The notes beneath the pieces were generated by a model that had not been told where the DNA came from, searched no databases, and saw only the letters and a program-made list of their open reading frames with translations. Both the position numbers and the translations under genes were made by a program. This document shows, piece after piece, positions 45,417 through 53,993 of a DNA stretch of 64,000 bases. This stretch comes from an uncultured Eubacterium sp. Lineage in GTDB: Bacteria > Bacillota > Clostridia > Lachnospirales > Lachnospiraceae. The stretch is taken from assembly GCA_948470065.1 (NCBI GenBank), contig CAOKNO010000004.1:1-64000 (forward strand). The letters are read 5' to 3'. Each line of letters starts with the position of its first letter. Within the stretch, counting starts at the first letter, position 1.

Positions 45417-46046
45417 TTGGAAGAGCAAGGGATGATTGTAGAGGGTTTTGCATTTGCAAGCCAGGAAGCAGCGTCTTTGGCGCAGCGTGAGGCTGAGAGC
45501 ATACAATATGTCAAAAGCCAGATGAATATGAAAAGCCCGCGGATGGCGCTTGAGGTATATCGGAAACTGACGCAAGAGGAAGTGTTTGAAACCCCAGTGG
45601 GGATTGCCTTTCTAAAGGAGCTTAGGGATTACCTTCTGGCGCAGCCGGAGATCCAGGAAGAGCTTGCACCGGTCCAGACGCAGAAGATGGGCGCTGTCTT
45701 AGCAGGACGGCAGGCTGGCGAAATGGAGATGGCGAGCCTGTATGACGATAAGCTAAGGCAGGCAAAAGAACGGGTACGTTCGATGGAACAGAAGAAGAAA
45801 CAGGCGGAACAGAATTTAAACAAGAAAAAAAACAGCCTGCGCTTTAGCTTATTCTTCAACTTGTTCCTGATCCTTGTAGTAGTAGGGATGGTGTCGATTA
45901 CCTTAGTGGATGACAACCCGAATATCCTGAATTATGAGGAAAAAATCCTGGATAAGTACTCCGCATGGGAATCCGAATTGGATGAACGGGAGCAGGAGCT
46001 TAAGAAGCGGGAACAGAGCCTTAAGGAATCCGGACAAAATCCATAG
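45417..46046 (+). CDS. Membrane-anchored coiled-coil protein of unknown function
   Basis: A 209-residue protein I do not recognise. The N-terminal half (about 1-105) is soluble with a helical pattern. A charged coiled-coil (about 108-138) leads into one membrane segment (about 142-163, FSLFFNLFLILVVVGMVSI), followed by an extracytoplasmic Glu/Lys-rich coil to the end. The start is TTG 45417 with GGAG 7 bp upstream; ATG 45432 is an alternative. It lies between ackA and a two-component system, and its topology (cytoplasmic N terminus) is inferred. Confidence 0.66.
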   Translation: MEEQGMIVEGFAFASQEAASLAQREAESIQYVKSQMNMKSPRMALEVYRKLTQEEVFETPVGIAFLKELRDYLLAQPEIQEELAPVQTQKMGAVLAGRQAGEMEMASLYDDKLRQAKERVRSMEQKKKQAEQNLNKKKNSLRFSLFFNLFLILVVVGMVSITLVDDNPNILNYEEKILDKYSAWESELDEREQELKKREQSLKESGQNP

Positions 46047-46126
46047 TCTTATAACGGCAGTTTCACAGTTTCACCATAATTATATGATAGGATACATAAA
46101 AATGGATGCGGAAAGGTGTGAAAAGG

Positions 46127-46801
46127 ATGGAACGGCTGAAAATACTTGTAGTAGACGATGAGAGCAGGATGCGTAAGCTCGTGCGTGATTTTTTGGTGAA
46201 GCAGGATTTTGAAGTGATCGAGGCAGGGGACGGGGAAGACGCGTTGAACCAATTTTATGCCCAAAAAGATATAGCGTTGATTATCCTGGATGTTATGATG
46301 CCGAAGATCAATGGATGGGAAGTCTGCCGGGAAATTCGGGAAACTTCCAAAGTGCCGATTATTATGTTGACGGCAAAAGGCGAGGAAAGCGATGAACTGC
46401 AAGGGTTTAACATTGGCGCGGATGAATATATTTCAAAGCCATTCAGCCCCAAAATACTCGTGGCGAGGGTAGAGGCGATCCTGCGCAGGACAGGGATGAA
46501 GGAAGAAGAGGATCTGGAAATCGGCGGGATTAGGATTGACCGCCTGGGGCATCAGGTGACGGTAGACGGGGCGCAGCTGGAATTAAGCTACAAGGAATTT
46601 GAACTGCTCACATATTTTATTGAAAACAAGGGGATCGCCCTATCCAGGGAAAAAATCCTGAACCATGTATGGAATTATGATTACTTTGGCGATGCCAGGA
46701 CGATTGATACCCATGTGAAGAAGCTTCGGAACAAGCTTGGCGCAAAGGGAGAGTATATCAAGACGATCTGGGGCATGGGCTATAAGTTTGAAGTAGAATA
46801 A
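46127..46801 (+). CDS. OmpR-family response regulator
   Basis: A 224-residue regulator with a receiver domain (Asp10, Asp11, phosphorylated Asp55 in IILDVMMPKING, Lys in LTAKGEE) and a C-terminal winged helix (YKEFELLTYFIENKGIALS and GYKFEVE). It starts at ATG 46127; ATG 46106 is in frame seven codons earlier. The sensor kinase begins 17 bp after its stop. The regulated genes cannot be told from the sequence. Confidence 0.91.
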   Translation: MERLKILVVDDESRMRKLVRDFLVKQDFEVIEAGDGEDALNQFYAQKDIALIILDVMMPKINGWEVCREIRETSKVPIIMLTAKGEESDELQGFNIGADEYISKPFSPKILVARVEAILRRTGMKEEEDLEIGGIRIDRLGHQVTVDGAQLELSYKEFELLTYFIENKGIALSREKILNHVWNYDYFGDARTIDTHVKKLRNKLGAKGEYIKTIWGMGYKFEVE

Positions 46802-46818
46802 TACATGAGGTAAGGACT

Positions 46819-48306
46819 ATGAGACATTCTATTACAAGGAAAATTACATTAATAATGATTGGGATTGTAGCCGGCACAGTTTTACTGTGCTGGTTTATTA
46901 ATACGACGCTTTTGGAAACGTACTATATCGAACACAAACAGAAAATGCTTCTGGATACATTTGAGATGGTCGACAAAGAAAGCGAGAAGGGGCGGACAGA
47001 TAGGAAGGATTTTAAGATCGCCTTAGAACGCCAGTGTGCGAACAGCAATATTACGATGATGATTATCAGTTCTGACCGGACGATCATACAGTCGAACGTG
47101 GGGAACGATACGGCGCTGATGCTCCAGTTTTTACAGCTTGTGTTCCATATGGACGACCAGGAAACGGAAATTATGGAAAATACTGGACGCTATACCGTGG
47201 AAAAAACAAGGGACAGCCGTTTGGAATCCGAGTACCTGGTCCTGTGGGGCAACCTGCAGAACGGGAACCTGATTTTAATGAGGGCGGCAGTCGAAAGCAT
47301 CAAAGAGAGCGTCGCTATTGCCAACCGTTTCCTTGCGTACCTAGGCGTTACGGCCGTTATCGTCTGCGCCATCCTCATTTATGTCGTGACGAAAAGAGTG
47401 ACAAACCCAATCCTACAGCTTGCAGATATTTCCAAGCGGATGACAAATTTAGATTTCGACGCGAAATTCCATAGCCGTGGGGAGAATGAAATTGATTTGC
47501 TGGGCGAGCATATGAACCAGATGTCAGAAACGTTGGAGCGGACGATTTCAGAACTCAAAAGCGCCAATAATGAATTGAAGCTTGATATTGAGAAGAAGAC
47601 AAAACTAGACGAGATGCGCAAGGATTTTATTTCCAATGTTTCCCATGAACTGAAGACGCCGATTGCATTGATCCAGGGATATGCGGAAGGGCTTTTGGAA
47701 TGTATCAATGACGACGAGGCAAGCCGAGCATTTTACTGTGAAGTCATTATGGACGAGTCGGATAAGATGAATAAGCTTGTCAAAAATTTGCTGGCGTTGA
47801 ACCAGCTAGAGTCGGGCGGCGACCAGGTCGTATTTGAACGCTTTGATCTGGTAGAGGTAATCCAAGGCGTGATACAGTCGACGGCTATCCTGCGGCAGCA
47901 AAACGGCATTACCTTGGAATTTGACGCGCAAGAGCCGGAGTATGTCTGGGCGGATGAGTTTAAGACGGAGCAGGTACTGACGAATTATATCAGCAATGCC
48001 ATCCATTACGCGGCAGGGGAAAAAAGGATTGAAGTGACGATTGTCCCAATGGGATCCGCCGTGCGGGTAAACGTGTTTAATACAGGGAGCCAGATCCCAG
48101 AGCAGGATCTAGAGCATATCTGGGATAAATTTTATAAAGTGGACAAAGCCAGGACAAGGGAATATGGAGGGAATGGCATAGGGCTATCGATTGTGAAAGC
48201 CATTATGGATTCGTTCCACAGGGAATGCGGGGTGAAAAACGAGCCAGGGGGCGTTTGCTTCTGGTTTGAATTAGATAATAACAAGGGGAGAAAAATTACC
48301 ATGTAA
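46819..48306 (+). CDS. Sensor histidine kinase
   Basis: A 495-residue membrane kinase: TM1 at about 9-31, an extracellular sensor part of about 140 residues, TM2 at about 171-191, HAMP (about 192-245), HisKA with phosphorylated His276 in SNVSHELKTPIAL, and HATPase with N-box NYISNAIHYA and G-box GGNGIGLSIVKA. The architecture resembles PhoR/WalK-type cell-envelope kinases without a PAS domain. Cognate regulator upstream. Confidence 0.92.
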   Translation: MRHSITRKITLIMIGIVAGTVLLCWFINTTLLETYYIEHKQKMLLDTFEMVDKESEKGRTDRKDFKIALERQCANSNITMMIISSDRTIIQSNVGNDTALMLQFLQLVFHMDDQETEIMENTGRYTVEKTRDSRLESEYLVLWGNLQNGNLILMRAAVESIKESVAIANRFLAYLGVTAVIVCAILIYVVTKRVTNPILQLADISKRMTNLDFDAKFHSRGENEIDLLGEHMNQMSETLERTISELKSANNELKLDIEKKTKLDEMRKDFISNVSHELKTPIALIQGYAEGLLECINDDEASRAFYCEVIMDESDKMNKLVKNLLALNQLESGGDQVVFERFDLVEVIQGVIQSTAILRQQNGITLEFDAQEPEYVWADEFKTEQVLTNYISNAIHYAAGEKRIEVTIVPMGSAVRVNVFNTGSQIPEQDLEHIWDKFYKVDKARTREYGGNGIGLSIVKAIMDSFHRECGVKNEPGGVCFWFELDNNKGRKITM

Positions 48307-48322
48307 TCTGGAAGAAAAGATA

Positions 48323-48351
48323 TTGCCCTATCCAGTAAATAATGATAAAAT
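48323..48351 (+). promoter_or_regulatory. Promoter for the lipoprotein gene
   Basis: TTGCCC (48323-48328), 17 bp, TAAAAT (48346-48351). It gives a leader of about 135 nt before the lipoprotein start, and could be a target of the two-component system just upstream. Confidence 0.5.
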
Positions 48352-48492
48352 GAAAGTTAGAATGTTGCAATCTGAACGGTTACAAAATAGTGGCTGTAAA
48401 CAGTAACCATACTGCTGGCCGCAGGGTGGGGGGTAAGGCTATGCCGGCGGCAGCTAGTAATCTGGAAAGAGATGGAAAGGAAGACAGGACTT

Positions 48493-49263
48493 ATGAAGAA
48501 ATTCATAAAAACGGGGACAGCGCTTATGGCGGCATCCCTTCTTTTGTCAGGGTGCGGGGGGATGCCTGAACTGACGGAGAGCCAGGAAGCAATGATAGTA
48601 AGTTATTCGGCAGGGATCCTTGCAAAACGCAACCGGTTCCAGCCAGAAGGGCTGACCGCGGTGTTTTTCCCGGAAGAAGATGAAACCGAAGAGCCGAAGG
48701 ATCCGGAAGAAGCGGATACTAAGGCGCCGGAAGAACCCGAAGAGCCTGTGCAGCAAGACGAGGGCGCTGCCGGAGAGCCGGAAGAGGACGTCCAGCAGGC
48801 AGAAGAGCCAGAAGGACCTGCCGAGCCAGAAGACGGCGCGCAGGCAGGCGCCGTGTCTATGGAAGAGGCGCTTGGGATTTCTGGGATGGGCATTTCATAC
48901 AATGGGTTTTCTGTGAACAGCCATTACCAGGAGGGGGATTATTTCTCCTTGGATGCATCTGCTGGGAACACCTATGTGATCCTGAACTTCAATATTACGA
49001 ACCAGACGGCGGAACCTGCGCTTTGCGATATCCTGTCCAAACAGCCGATCTTTACGTTAGGCATAGAGGACGGCCAGGGATTTGGGAATGAAGTGACGGT
49101 ATTGGGAAATGATTTATCCACGTATTCGGCTGAGGTTGGGCCTGGCGGGACAGAAACGGCAATCCTGCTGTTTGAAGTCCCAGAGGAAGCTGCGCAATCT
49201 ATTTCTTCGATTTCGTTGCGCGTAGATGTGGATGGCAATGGGAACTATATTGCTTTGGAATAG
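48493..49263 (+). CDS. Lipoprotein with acidic Pro-rich linker and a DUF4352/DUF5067-like domain
   Basis: A 256-residue lipoprotein: signal with lipobox LSGC (Cys21), a short N-terminal part, then a low-complexity linker of Glu/Pro/Ala repeats (about 60-118) and a C-terminal beta domain with the pattern NTYVILNFNITNQT that resembles DUF4352/DUF5067 (immunoglobulin-like, often called telomeric repeat-like or antigen MPT63 fold). It starts at ATG 48493 behind GGAAGACAGGAC; 48472 is in frame earlier. It follows the kinase gene by 186 bp; role unknown, perhaps a ligand-binding surface protein. Confidence 0.72.
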   Translation: MKKFIKTGTALMAASLLLSGCGGMPELTESQEAMIVSYSAGILAKRNRFQPEGLTAVFFPEEDETEEPKDPEEADTKAPEEPEEPVQQDEGAAGEPEEDVQQAEEPEGPAEPEDGAQAGAVSMEEALGISGMGISYNGFSVNSHYQEGDYFSLDASAGNTYVILNFNITNQTAEPALCDILSKQPIFTLGIEDGQGFGNEVTVLGNDLSTYSAEVGPGGTETAILLFEVPEEAAQSISSISLRVDVDGNGNYIALE

Positions 49264-49312
49264 AAGGCGCCGTTATTTCTAAAAAATAAATATATATTTT
49301 TCCAAAACCATA

Positions 49313-49321
49313 TGATATAAT
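49313..49321 (+). promoter_or_regulatory. Extended -10 promoter for cheV
   Basis: TGATATAAT (TGn plus TATAAT 49316-49321), with only A+T-rich sequence at -35, 51 bp before the cheV start. Confidence 0.55.
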
Positions 49322-49371
49322 GGTAAATAGACGATACGCGGGACACAGAGCGGAGAGGAGAGGAAGCGATT

Positions 49372-50307
49372 ATGGATACTAATATTCTGCTTGAAAATGG
49401 TACAAATGAGCTAGAGGTGCTGGAGTTTACCTTGGGCGGGAACCATTATGGCATCAACGTTGCGAAAATCCGGGAGATTTTAACGTATCAGCCGGTTACC
49501 CCGATCCCCAATTCACATCCAAGCGTGGAAGGGATTTTTATGCCAAGGGATACGATGATAACGGTAATCAACCTGCGCAACTGCTTAGGATTTCCTGATT
49601 TTGAGAAAGATGGGCTGTTTATTATCACGAATTTCAATAAACTGAACATCGCGTTCCATGTAGACGAAGTCTGTGGGATCCACAGGTTTTCGTGGACAGA
49701 GATTATTAAGCCGGATTCTACCATTAATATTCAAGAGAACGGGGTGTCGACAGGCGTTGTGAAGTTAGAGGAGCGTCTGATTGTTATCCTGGATTTCGAG
49801 AAGATTGTAACAGATATCAGCCCAGAAACAGGGCTGCAGATTTCAGATCTGGACGATTTGGAAGAGCGCGACAGGAGCAATGCGCCGATTATGATTGCAG
49901 AAGATTCCCCGTTGCTGTCGAAGCTGATTACAGACTGCCTGCGTAAGGCAGGCTATACGAAGCTTATTATAAACAGCAACGGCCAGGAGGCTTGGGATAA
50001 GATGTGCCAGTATTACAAGGAAGGCGCCTTGGATGATAAGGTACATATGGTAATTACAGATATTGAAATGCCTTTGATGGATGGGCACCGCCTTACGAAG
50101 CTGATCAAAGACAATGAGGAGATGAAGCATATCCCAGTTGTCATTTTCTCATCCCTGGTGAATGAAGAGATGAGGCGTAAGGGAGAGATGCTTGGGGCAA
50201 ACGCCCAATTGACGAAGCCGGAAATCGGCAAGCTGGTAAGCGCCATCGATCAGCTTATGGATGAACGTAGGGAGGTATTAGGGAAGAAAGCGGATGCTTT
50301 AGCCTAA
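49372..50307 (+). CDS. cheV: Chemotaxis coupling protein CheV
   Basis: A 311-residue fusion of an N-terminal CheW domain (about 1-160; VLEFTLGGNHYGINVAKIRE) and a C-terminal receiver domain (about 170-300; MIAEDSPLLSKLI, phosphorylatable Asp230 in VITDIEMPLMDG). It couples receptors to CheA and adapts by phosphorylation. No other chemotaxis or flagellar genes lie in the window, so its partners are elsewhere. GGAGAGGAGAGGAAG precedes the start. Confidence 0.94.
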   Translation: MDTNILLENGTNELEVLEFTLGGNHYGINVAKIREILTYQPVTPIPNSHPSVEGIFMPRDTMITVINLRNCLGFPDFEKDGLFIITNFNKLNIAFHVDEVCGIHRFSWTEIIKPDSTINIQENGVSTGVVKLEERLIVILDFEKIVTDISPETGLQISDLDDLEERDRSNAPIMIAEDSPLLSKLITDCLRKAGYTKLIINSNGQEAWDKMCQYYKEGALDDKVHMVITDIEMPLMDGHRLTKLIKDNEEMKHIPVVIFSSLVNEEMRRKGEMLGANAQLTKPEIGKLVSAIDQLMDERREVLGKKADALA

Positions 50308-50321
50308 GCCGGAGACAGCCG

Positions 50322-50376
50322 CCAGCCTGTAGGGTACAGATACAGGCTGGGGACTGGCATTTCAGAGAGATGCCGG
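50322..50376 (+). other. Two tandem hairpins between cheV and the IMP cyclohydrolase gene
   Basis: CCAGCCTGTA (50322-50331) pairs perfectly with TACAGGCTGG (50341-50350). Then CTGGCAT (50354-50360) pairs with ATGCCGG (50370-50376) with one G-U pair. Neither is followed by a T-run. They may be a processed 3' end for cheV or a leader structure for the purine genes. No known purine riboswitch core was seen. Confidence 0.55.
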
Positions 50377-50465
50377 CGTGGACAAAGCTTAAGGCTGTTG
50401 TTTGGTCTTGCCTGGGGATACAGCTTAGCTTCTCAGGCAGCGATTGTGATAGAAGGAGGATGGAT

Positions 50466-51173
50466 ATGTTGTCATTGGAAACTGAATTGAAAGGGAACTC
50501 TTATCCTGGGCGGGGAATTGTGATTGGCAAATCAAAAGATGGACAATACGCAGTTACCGCTTATTTTATTATGGGTAGGAGCGAGAATAGCCGGAACCGG
50601 ATTTTTGTAGAAGATGGGGAAGGGATCCGCACGCAGGCGTTTGATCCGTCTAAGATGAGCGATCCAAGCCTGATTATTTATGCGCCGGTCCGGGTACTTG
50701 GCAATAAGACAATTGTGACGAACGGCGACCAGACGGACACGATCTATGAAGGTATGGACAAGCAGCAGACCTTTGAGCAGTCGTTGCGTACTAGGGAATT
50801 TGAACCGGACGCCCCGAATTATACCCCGCGTATTTCCGGTATCCTGCATGTGGAACAAGGTACATACAACTACGCTATGTCGATTTTAAAGAGCAGGAAT
50901 GGCAATCCGCAGGCATGTAGCCGTTATACGTTTGCGTATGAAGCGCCTTTGGATGGGCAGGGGCATTTGATCCATACTTATATGGGGGATGGGGATCCAT
51001 TGCCTAGTTTTGAGGGAGAGCCTAAGCTTGTCGGCATAGAAGGCGGTATTGATGATTTTTCCAAGATGCTTTGGCAGAGCCTGGATGAAGAGAATAAGGT
51101 ATCCCTGTTTGTGCGGTATATCGAGATTGCAACCGGAGCATACGAAACCAGGATTATCAATAAGAACCAATAG
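50466..51173 (+). CDS. PurO-type IMP cyclohydrolase
   Basis: A 235-residue member of the IMP_cyclohyd (PurO-like) family, which closes FAICAR to IMP in archaea and some Clostridia. The family look is clear in NSYPGRGIVIGKSKDGQYA, AYFIMGRSENSRNRIF and the DDFSKMLWQSL segment near the end. It is unrelated in sequence to the MGS-fold cyclohydrolase half of bacterial PurH. AAGGAGG at 50453-50459 favours ATG 50466 over 50460. The formyltransferase gene follows after 9 bp. Confidence 0.88.
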   Translation: MLSLETELKGNSYPGRGIVIGKSKDGQYAVTAYFIMGRSENSRNRIFVEDGEGIRTQAFDPSKMSDPSLIIYAPVRVLGNKTIVTNGDQTDTIYEGMDKQQTFEQSLRTREFEPDAPNYTPRISGILHVEQGTYNYAMSILKSRNGNPQACSRYTFAYEAPLDGQGHLIHTYMGDGDPLPSFEGEPKLVGIEGGIDDFSKMLWQSLDEENKVSLFVRYIEIATGAYETRIINKNQ

Positions 51174-51182
51174 GAGGAATAT

Positions 51183-52361
51183 ATGCAAGAATTAGAATTA
51201 AAGTACGGATGTAACCCAAACCAAAAACCGTCTAGGATTTATATTGAGGATGGGGAACTCCCAATCCGGGTATTGAATGGGAAGCCAGGCTATATCAATT
51301 TCCTGGACGCCTTAAATGGATGGCAGTTGGTGAGCGAACTGAAGAAAGCGACCGGGCTTGCGGCGGCGGCTTCCTTTAAGCATGTTTCCCCGGCAGGCGC
51401 TGCAGTAGGGCTTCCTTTGTCCGACGTAGAGAAAAAGATTTATTGGGTAGACGATATGGAATTTGAGTTTACCCCGCTTGCCAATGCGTATGCCAGGGCG
51501 CGGGGGGCAGACCGTATGTCCTCGTTTGGTGATTTTATTTCCTTGTCTGACGTATGCGACGCGGCTACCGCTAAAATTATCAAGCGTGAGGTATCCGACG
51601 GTGTGATTGCGCCGGGCTATGAGCCGGAAGCCCTTGAAATTTTAAAGGCCAAGAAAAAAGGGAATTACAATGTAGTAGAAATTGATCCGGGCTATACCCC
51701 GAATCCGCTGGAACGCAAAGAAGTATTTGGGATTACCTTTGAACAAGGCAGGAATGAATTGAAGATTGACCAGGATTTCTTCCAAAATATCGTAACAGAG
51801 AATAAAGAAATCCCAGAATCCGCCAAAATTGATTTGGCGATTGCCATGATTACCTTGAAGTATACGCAGTCTAATTCCGTCTGCTATGCAAAGGACGGGC
51901 AGGCAATCGGCATTGGAGCGGGGCAGCAGTCTAGGATCCACTGTACACGTCTGGCTGGGCAGAAGGCGGATAATTGGTTCTTGCGCCAGTCGCCTAAGGT
52001 ATTGGGCTTGCAGTTTGCCGAGGGCATTGGCCGTGCAGACCGCGACAATGCAATTGATCTGTACATTGGCGAGGATTATATGGATGTCCTGGCAGACGGC
52101 GTCTGGGAGAAGACCTTTCAGGTAAAGCCAGAAGTATTTACCAGGGAGGAAAAGCGCAGATGGCTGGATCAGCTAACAGGGGTTTCTTTGGGTTCCGATG
52201 CATTTTTCCCGTTTGGCGATAATATCGAACGTGCGCATAAAAGCGGCGTCACTTATGTGGCGGAGCCGGGCGGATCGATCCGTGACGATCATGTGATTGA
52301 AACCTGTAATAAATACCATATGGCGATGTGCTTTACTGGAATCCGTCTGTTCCACCATTAA
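51183..52361 (+). CDS. Stand-alone AICAR formyltransferase
   Basis: A 392-residue protein equal to the AICARFT half of PurH, without the N-terminal MGS cyclohydrolase domain. LKYGCNPNQKPSRIY matches the LRYGENPHQ-type opening of the domain. SFKHVSPAGAAVG contains the catalytic Lys-His region, and SNSVCYAKDGQAIGIGAGQQ with SRIHCTRLAG is the substrate site. It converts AICAR to FAICAR with 10-formyl-THF, handing product to the PurO-type enzyme encoded upstream. guaA follows after 27 bp. Confidence 0.9.
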   Translation: MQELELKYGCNPNQKPSRIYIEDGELPIRVLNGKPGYINFLDALNGWQLVSELKKATGLAAAASFKHVSPAGAAVGLPLSDVEKKIYWVDDMEFEFTPLANAYARARGADRMSSFGDFISLSDVCDAATAKIIKREVSDGVIAPGYEPEALEILKAKKKGNYNVVEIDPGYTPNPLERKEVFGITFEQGRNELKIDQDFFQNIVTENKEIPESAKIDLAIAMITLKYTQSNSVCYAKDGQAIGIGAGQQSRIHCTRLAGQKADNWFLRQSPKVLGLQFAEGIGRADRDNAIDLYIGEDYMDVLADGVWEKTFQVKPEVFTREEKRRWLDQLTGVSLGSDAFFPFGDNIERAHKSGVTYVAEPGGSIRDDHVIETCNKYHMAMCFTGIRLFHH

Positions 52362-52388
52362 AACGCAAAGAGAAGGAGGCTGTTTCCC

Positions 52389-53681
52389 ATGAAACAAGAT
52401 TTGATTGTAATCCTGGATTTGGGCAGTACGCAGAATACCGTTGTTGCGCGCAGGATCCGTGACCTGGGCGTGTATAGTGAAATCCATCCGCATGATATCA
52501 CGGCGGAAGAGCTAGAAGCCCTTGGGAATGTCAAGGGCATTGTATTAAACGGCGGCGAGAACCGTGTGGTAGATGGCAAGGAAGTGGAGATCAACCCGCA
52601 GTTGTATGGCTTGGGGTATCCCATGATTTCCATTGACTATCCGCAATCAAAAACGGAAACGCAGTTTTCCGGCGTTCCAGAGGACGGAATCTGGAAGGAA
52701 TTTATCTTCGAGGACTGCAAGGCCGAAGCAAACTGGAATATGGCGAATTTTATTGAGGACCAGGTTGCATTGATACGGGAACAGGTAGGGGATCGGAAGG
52801 TACTGCTGGCATTGTCCGGCGGCGTAGACTCCTCTGTCGTGGCTGCAATGCTTATTAAAGCCATTGGATCACAGCTTGTATGCGTACATGTCAACCATGG
52901 CCTGATGCGTAAGGACGAGTCGGAAAGCGTTGTAAAGGTGTTCCGTGACGAGCTCCATGCCAACCTGGTTTACGTAGACGCCACAGAACGTTTCCTTGGT
53001 AAGCTGGAGCATGTGGCGGATCCAGAACAGAAGCGTAAAATCATTGGGAGCGAGTTTATCCGTGTCTTTGAAGAAGAGGCAAGGAAATTAGAAGGGATTG
53101 ACTTCCTTGGGCAGGGAACCATCTACCCGGATATTATTGAAAGCGGGACGAAGACAGCCAAAATGGTAAAGTCCCATCATAATGTAGGCGGGCTGCCTGA
53201 GGATCTGGAATTTGAATTGGTAGAGCCATTGAAGCAGCTTTTTAAAGATGAAGTGCGCGCCTGCGGCATAGAACTTGGCCTGCCGCACGATATGGTTTAC
53301 CGCCAGCCATTCCCAGGGCCGGGGCTTGGCGTCAGATGCCTAGGGGCAATTACCAGGGAACGCTTAGAAGCTGTCCGTGAGTCCGATGCAATCCTCAGGG
53401 AAGAATTTGCAAAGGCAGGGCTGGATAAAAAGGTATGGCAGTATTTTACCGTAGTGCCAGACTTTAAGTCCGTTGGGATGAAACACAATGCACGGGTGTT
53501 TGAATATATGGTAATCATCCGGGCGATCAACACCATAGATGCAATGACGGCGTCCATTGAAAAGATAGACTGGGAAGTACTTGAACATGTGACAAACCGG
53601 ATCCTGGCAGAGGTAGAGCATGTAAACCGGGTATGCTATGATATGAGCCCGAAGCCGCCTTCTACCATAGAATTTGAGTAG
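52389..53681 (+). CDS. guaA: GMP synthase with internally deleted, Cys-less glutaminase domain
   Basis: Converts XMP to GMP. The 430-residue protein is about 85-95 shorter than usual GuaA. The N-terminal class I amidotransferase domain starts normally (VILDLGSTQNTVVARRIRDL; KGIVLNGGE) but where GICYG should supply the nucleophile it reads SIDYPQ (Asp83). It then jumps to the end of the domain (FEDCKAEANWNMANFIE), so the His-Glu part is gone. The ATP-pyrophosphatase domain is intact: P-loop ALSGGVDSSVVA at about 141-152, and the dimer domain ends PPSTIEFE. The reading frame is unbroken. It probably uses ammonia directly or from a separate glutaminase subunit. Confidence 0.9.
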   Translation: MKQDLIVILDLGSTQNTVVARRIRDLGVYSEIHPHDITAEELEALGNVKGIVLNGGENRVVDGKEVEINPQLYGLGYPMISIDYPQSKTETQFSGVPEDGIWKEFIFEDCKAEANWNMANFIEDQVALIREQVGDRKVLLALSGGVDSSVVAAMLIKAIGSQLVCVHVNHGLMRKDESESVVKVFRDELHANLVYVDATERFLGKLEHVADPEQKRKIIGSEFIRVFEEEARKLEGIDFLGQGTIYPDIIESGTKTAKMVKSHHNVGGLPEDLEFELVEPLKQLFKDEVRACGIELGLPHDMVYRQPFPGPGLGVRCLGAITRERLEAVRESDAILREEFAKAGLDKKVWQYFTVVPDFKSVGMKHNARVFEYMVIIRAINTIDAMTASIEKIDWEVLEHVTNRILAEVEHVNRVCYDMSPKPPSTIEFE

Positions 53682-53728
53682 ACATTTTTGTACATGGGAA
53701 GTCCGCAAAGCTAGGAAAATCGAAGGCG

Positions 53729-53773
53729 CTGAAAAAGTCTAATTCTTTGCAAAAAGAATTGGGCTTTTTTCAG
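53729..53773 (+). terminator. Intrinsic terminator after guaA
   Basis: A near-perfect stem of about 20 bp pairs 53729-53748 (CTGAAAAAGTCTAATTCTTT) with 53753-53773, around a 4-nt loop. The right arm includes TTTTTT and the left arm AAAAA, so it can work in both directions. Confidence 0.85.
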
Positions 53774-53885
53774 TGTTGAATTATATAGGATAATCGTATC
53801 GGGGTAAATGAAAACTTTACGGGGGAAACGGCTTTAGGCTGCTTCAGCAGCAAACCGAACCTACCGGCTTTAACCGGTAGTGGTT
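53774..53885. other. Non-coding debris with two short hairpins
   Basis: Between the guaA terminator and the integrase fragment there is no gene. GCTGC (53838-53842) pairs with GCAGC (53847-53851) and CTACCGG (53861-53867) with CCGGTAG (53874-53880). These may be remnants of mobile-element ends or of a small terminator. Confidence 0.45.
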
Positions 53886-53993
53886 CAGTTAAAGACAATC
53901 AATAACCAGCTCAGCGCTATTTTCAATTATGCCGTAAAGTATTATGAGTTCCGGGAGATGCTGAAACAGGACAGACGTGAGGATAACAGATAG
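53886..53993 (+). pseudogene. Tyrosine-recombinase (phage integrase) fragment
   Basis: An open segment ending at TAG 53991-53993 begins QLKTINNQLSAIFNYAVKYY, which is the conserved helix of the SAM-like N-terminal core-binding domain of Tn916/phage-type tyrosine integrases. After that it reads EFREMLKQDRREDNR and stops, with no Arg-His-Tyr catalytic domain. There is no start codon or ribosome binding site in this short stretch. It is the remnant of an integrated element. Confidence 0.62.

Noticed and set aside
52389..53681. guaA shortened by a frameshift or wrong start
   Set aside because: The frame is continuous through both domains and the N terminus matches the family, so the loss is an internal in-frame deletion rather than a mis-called start.
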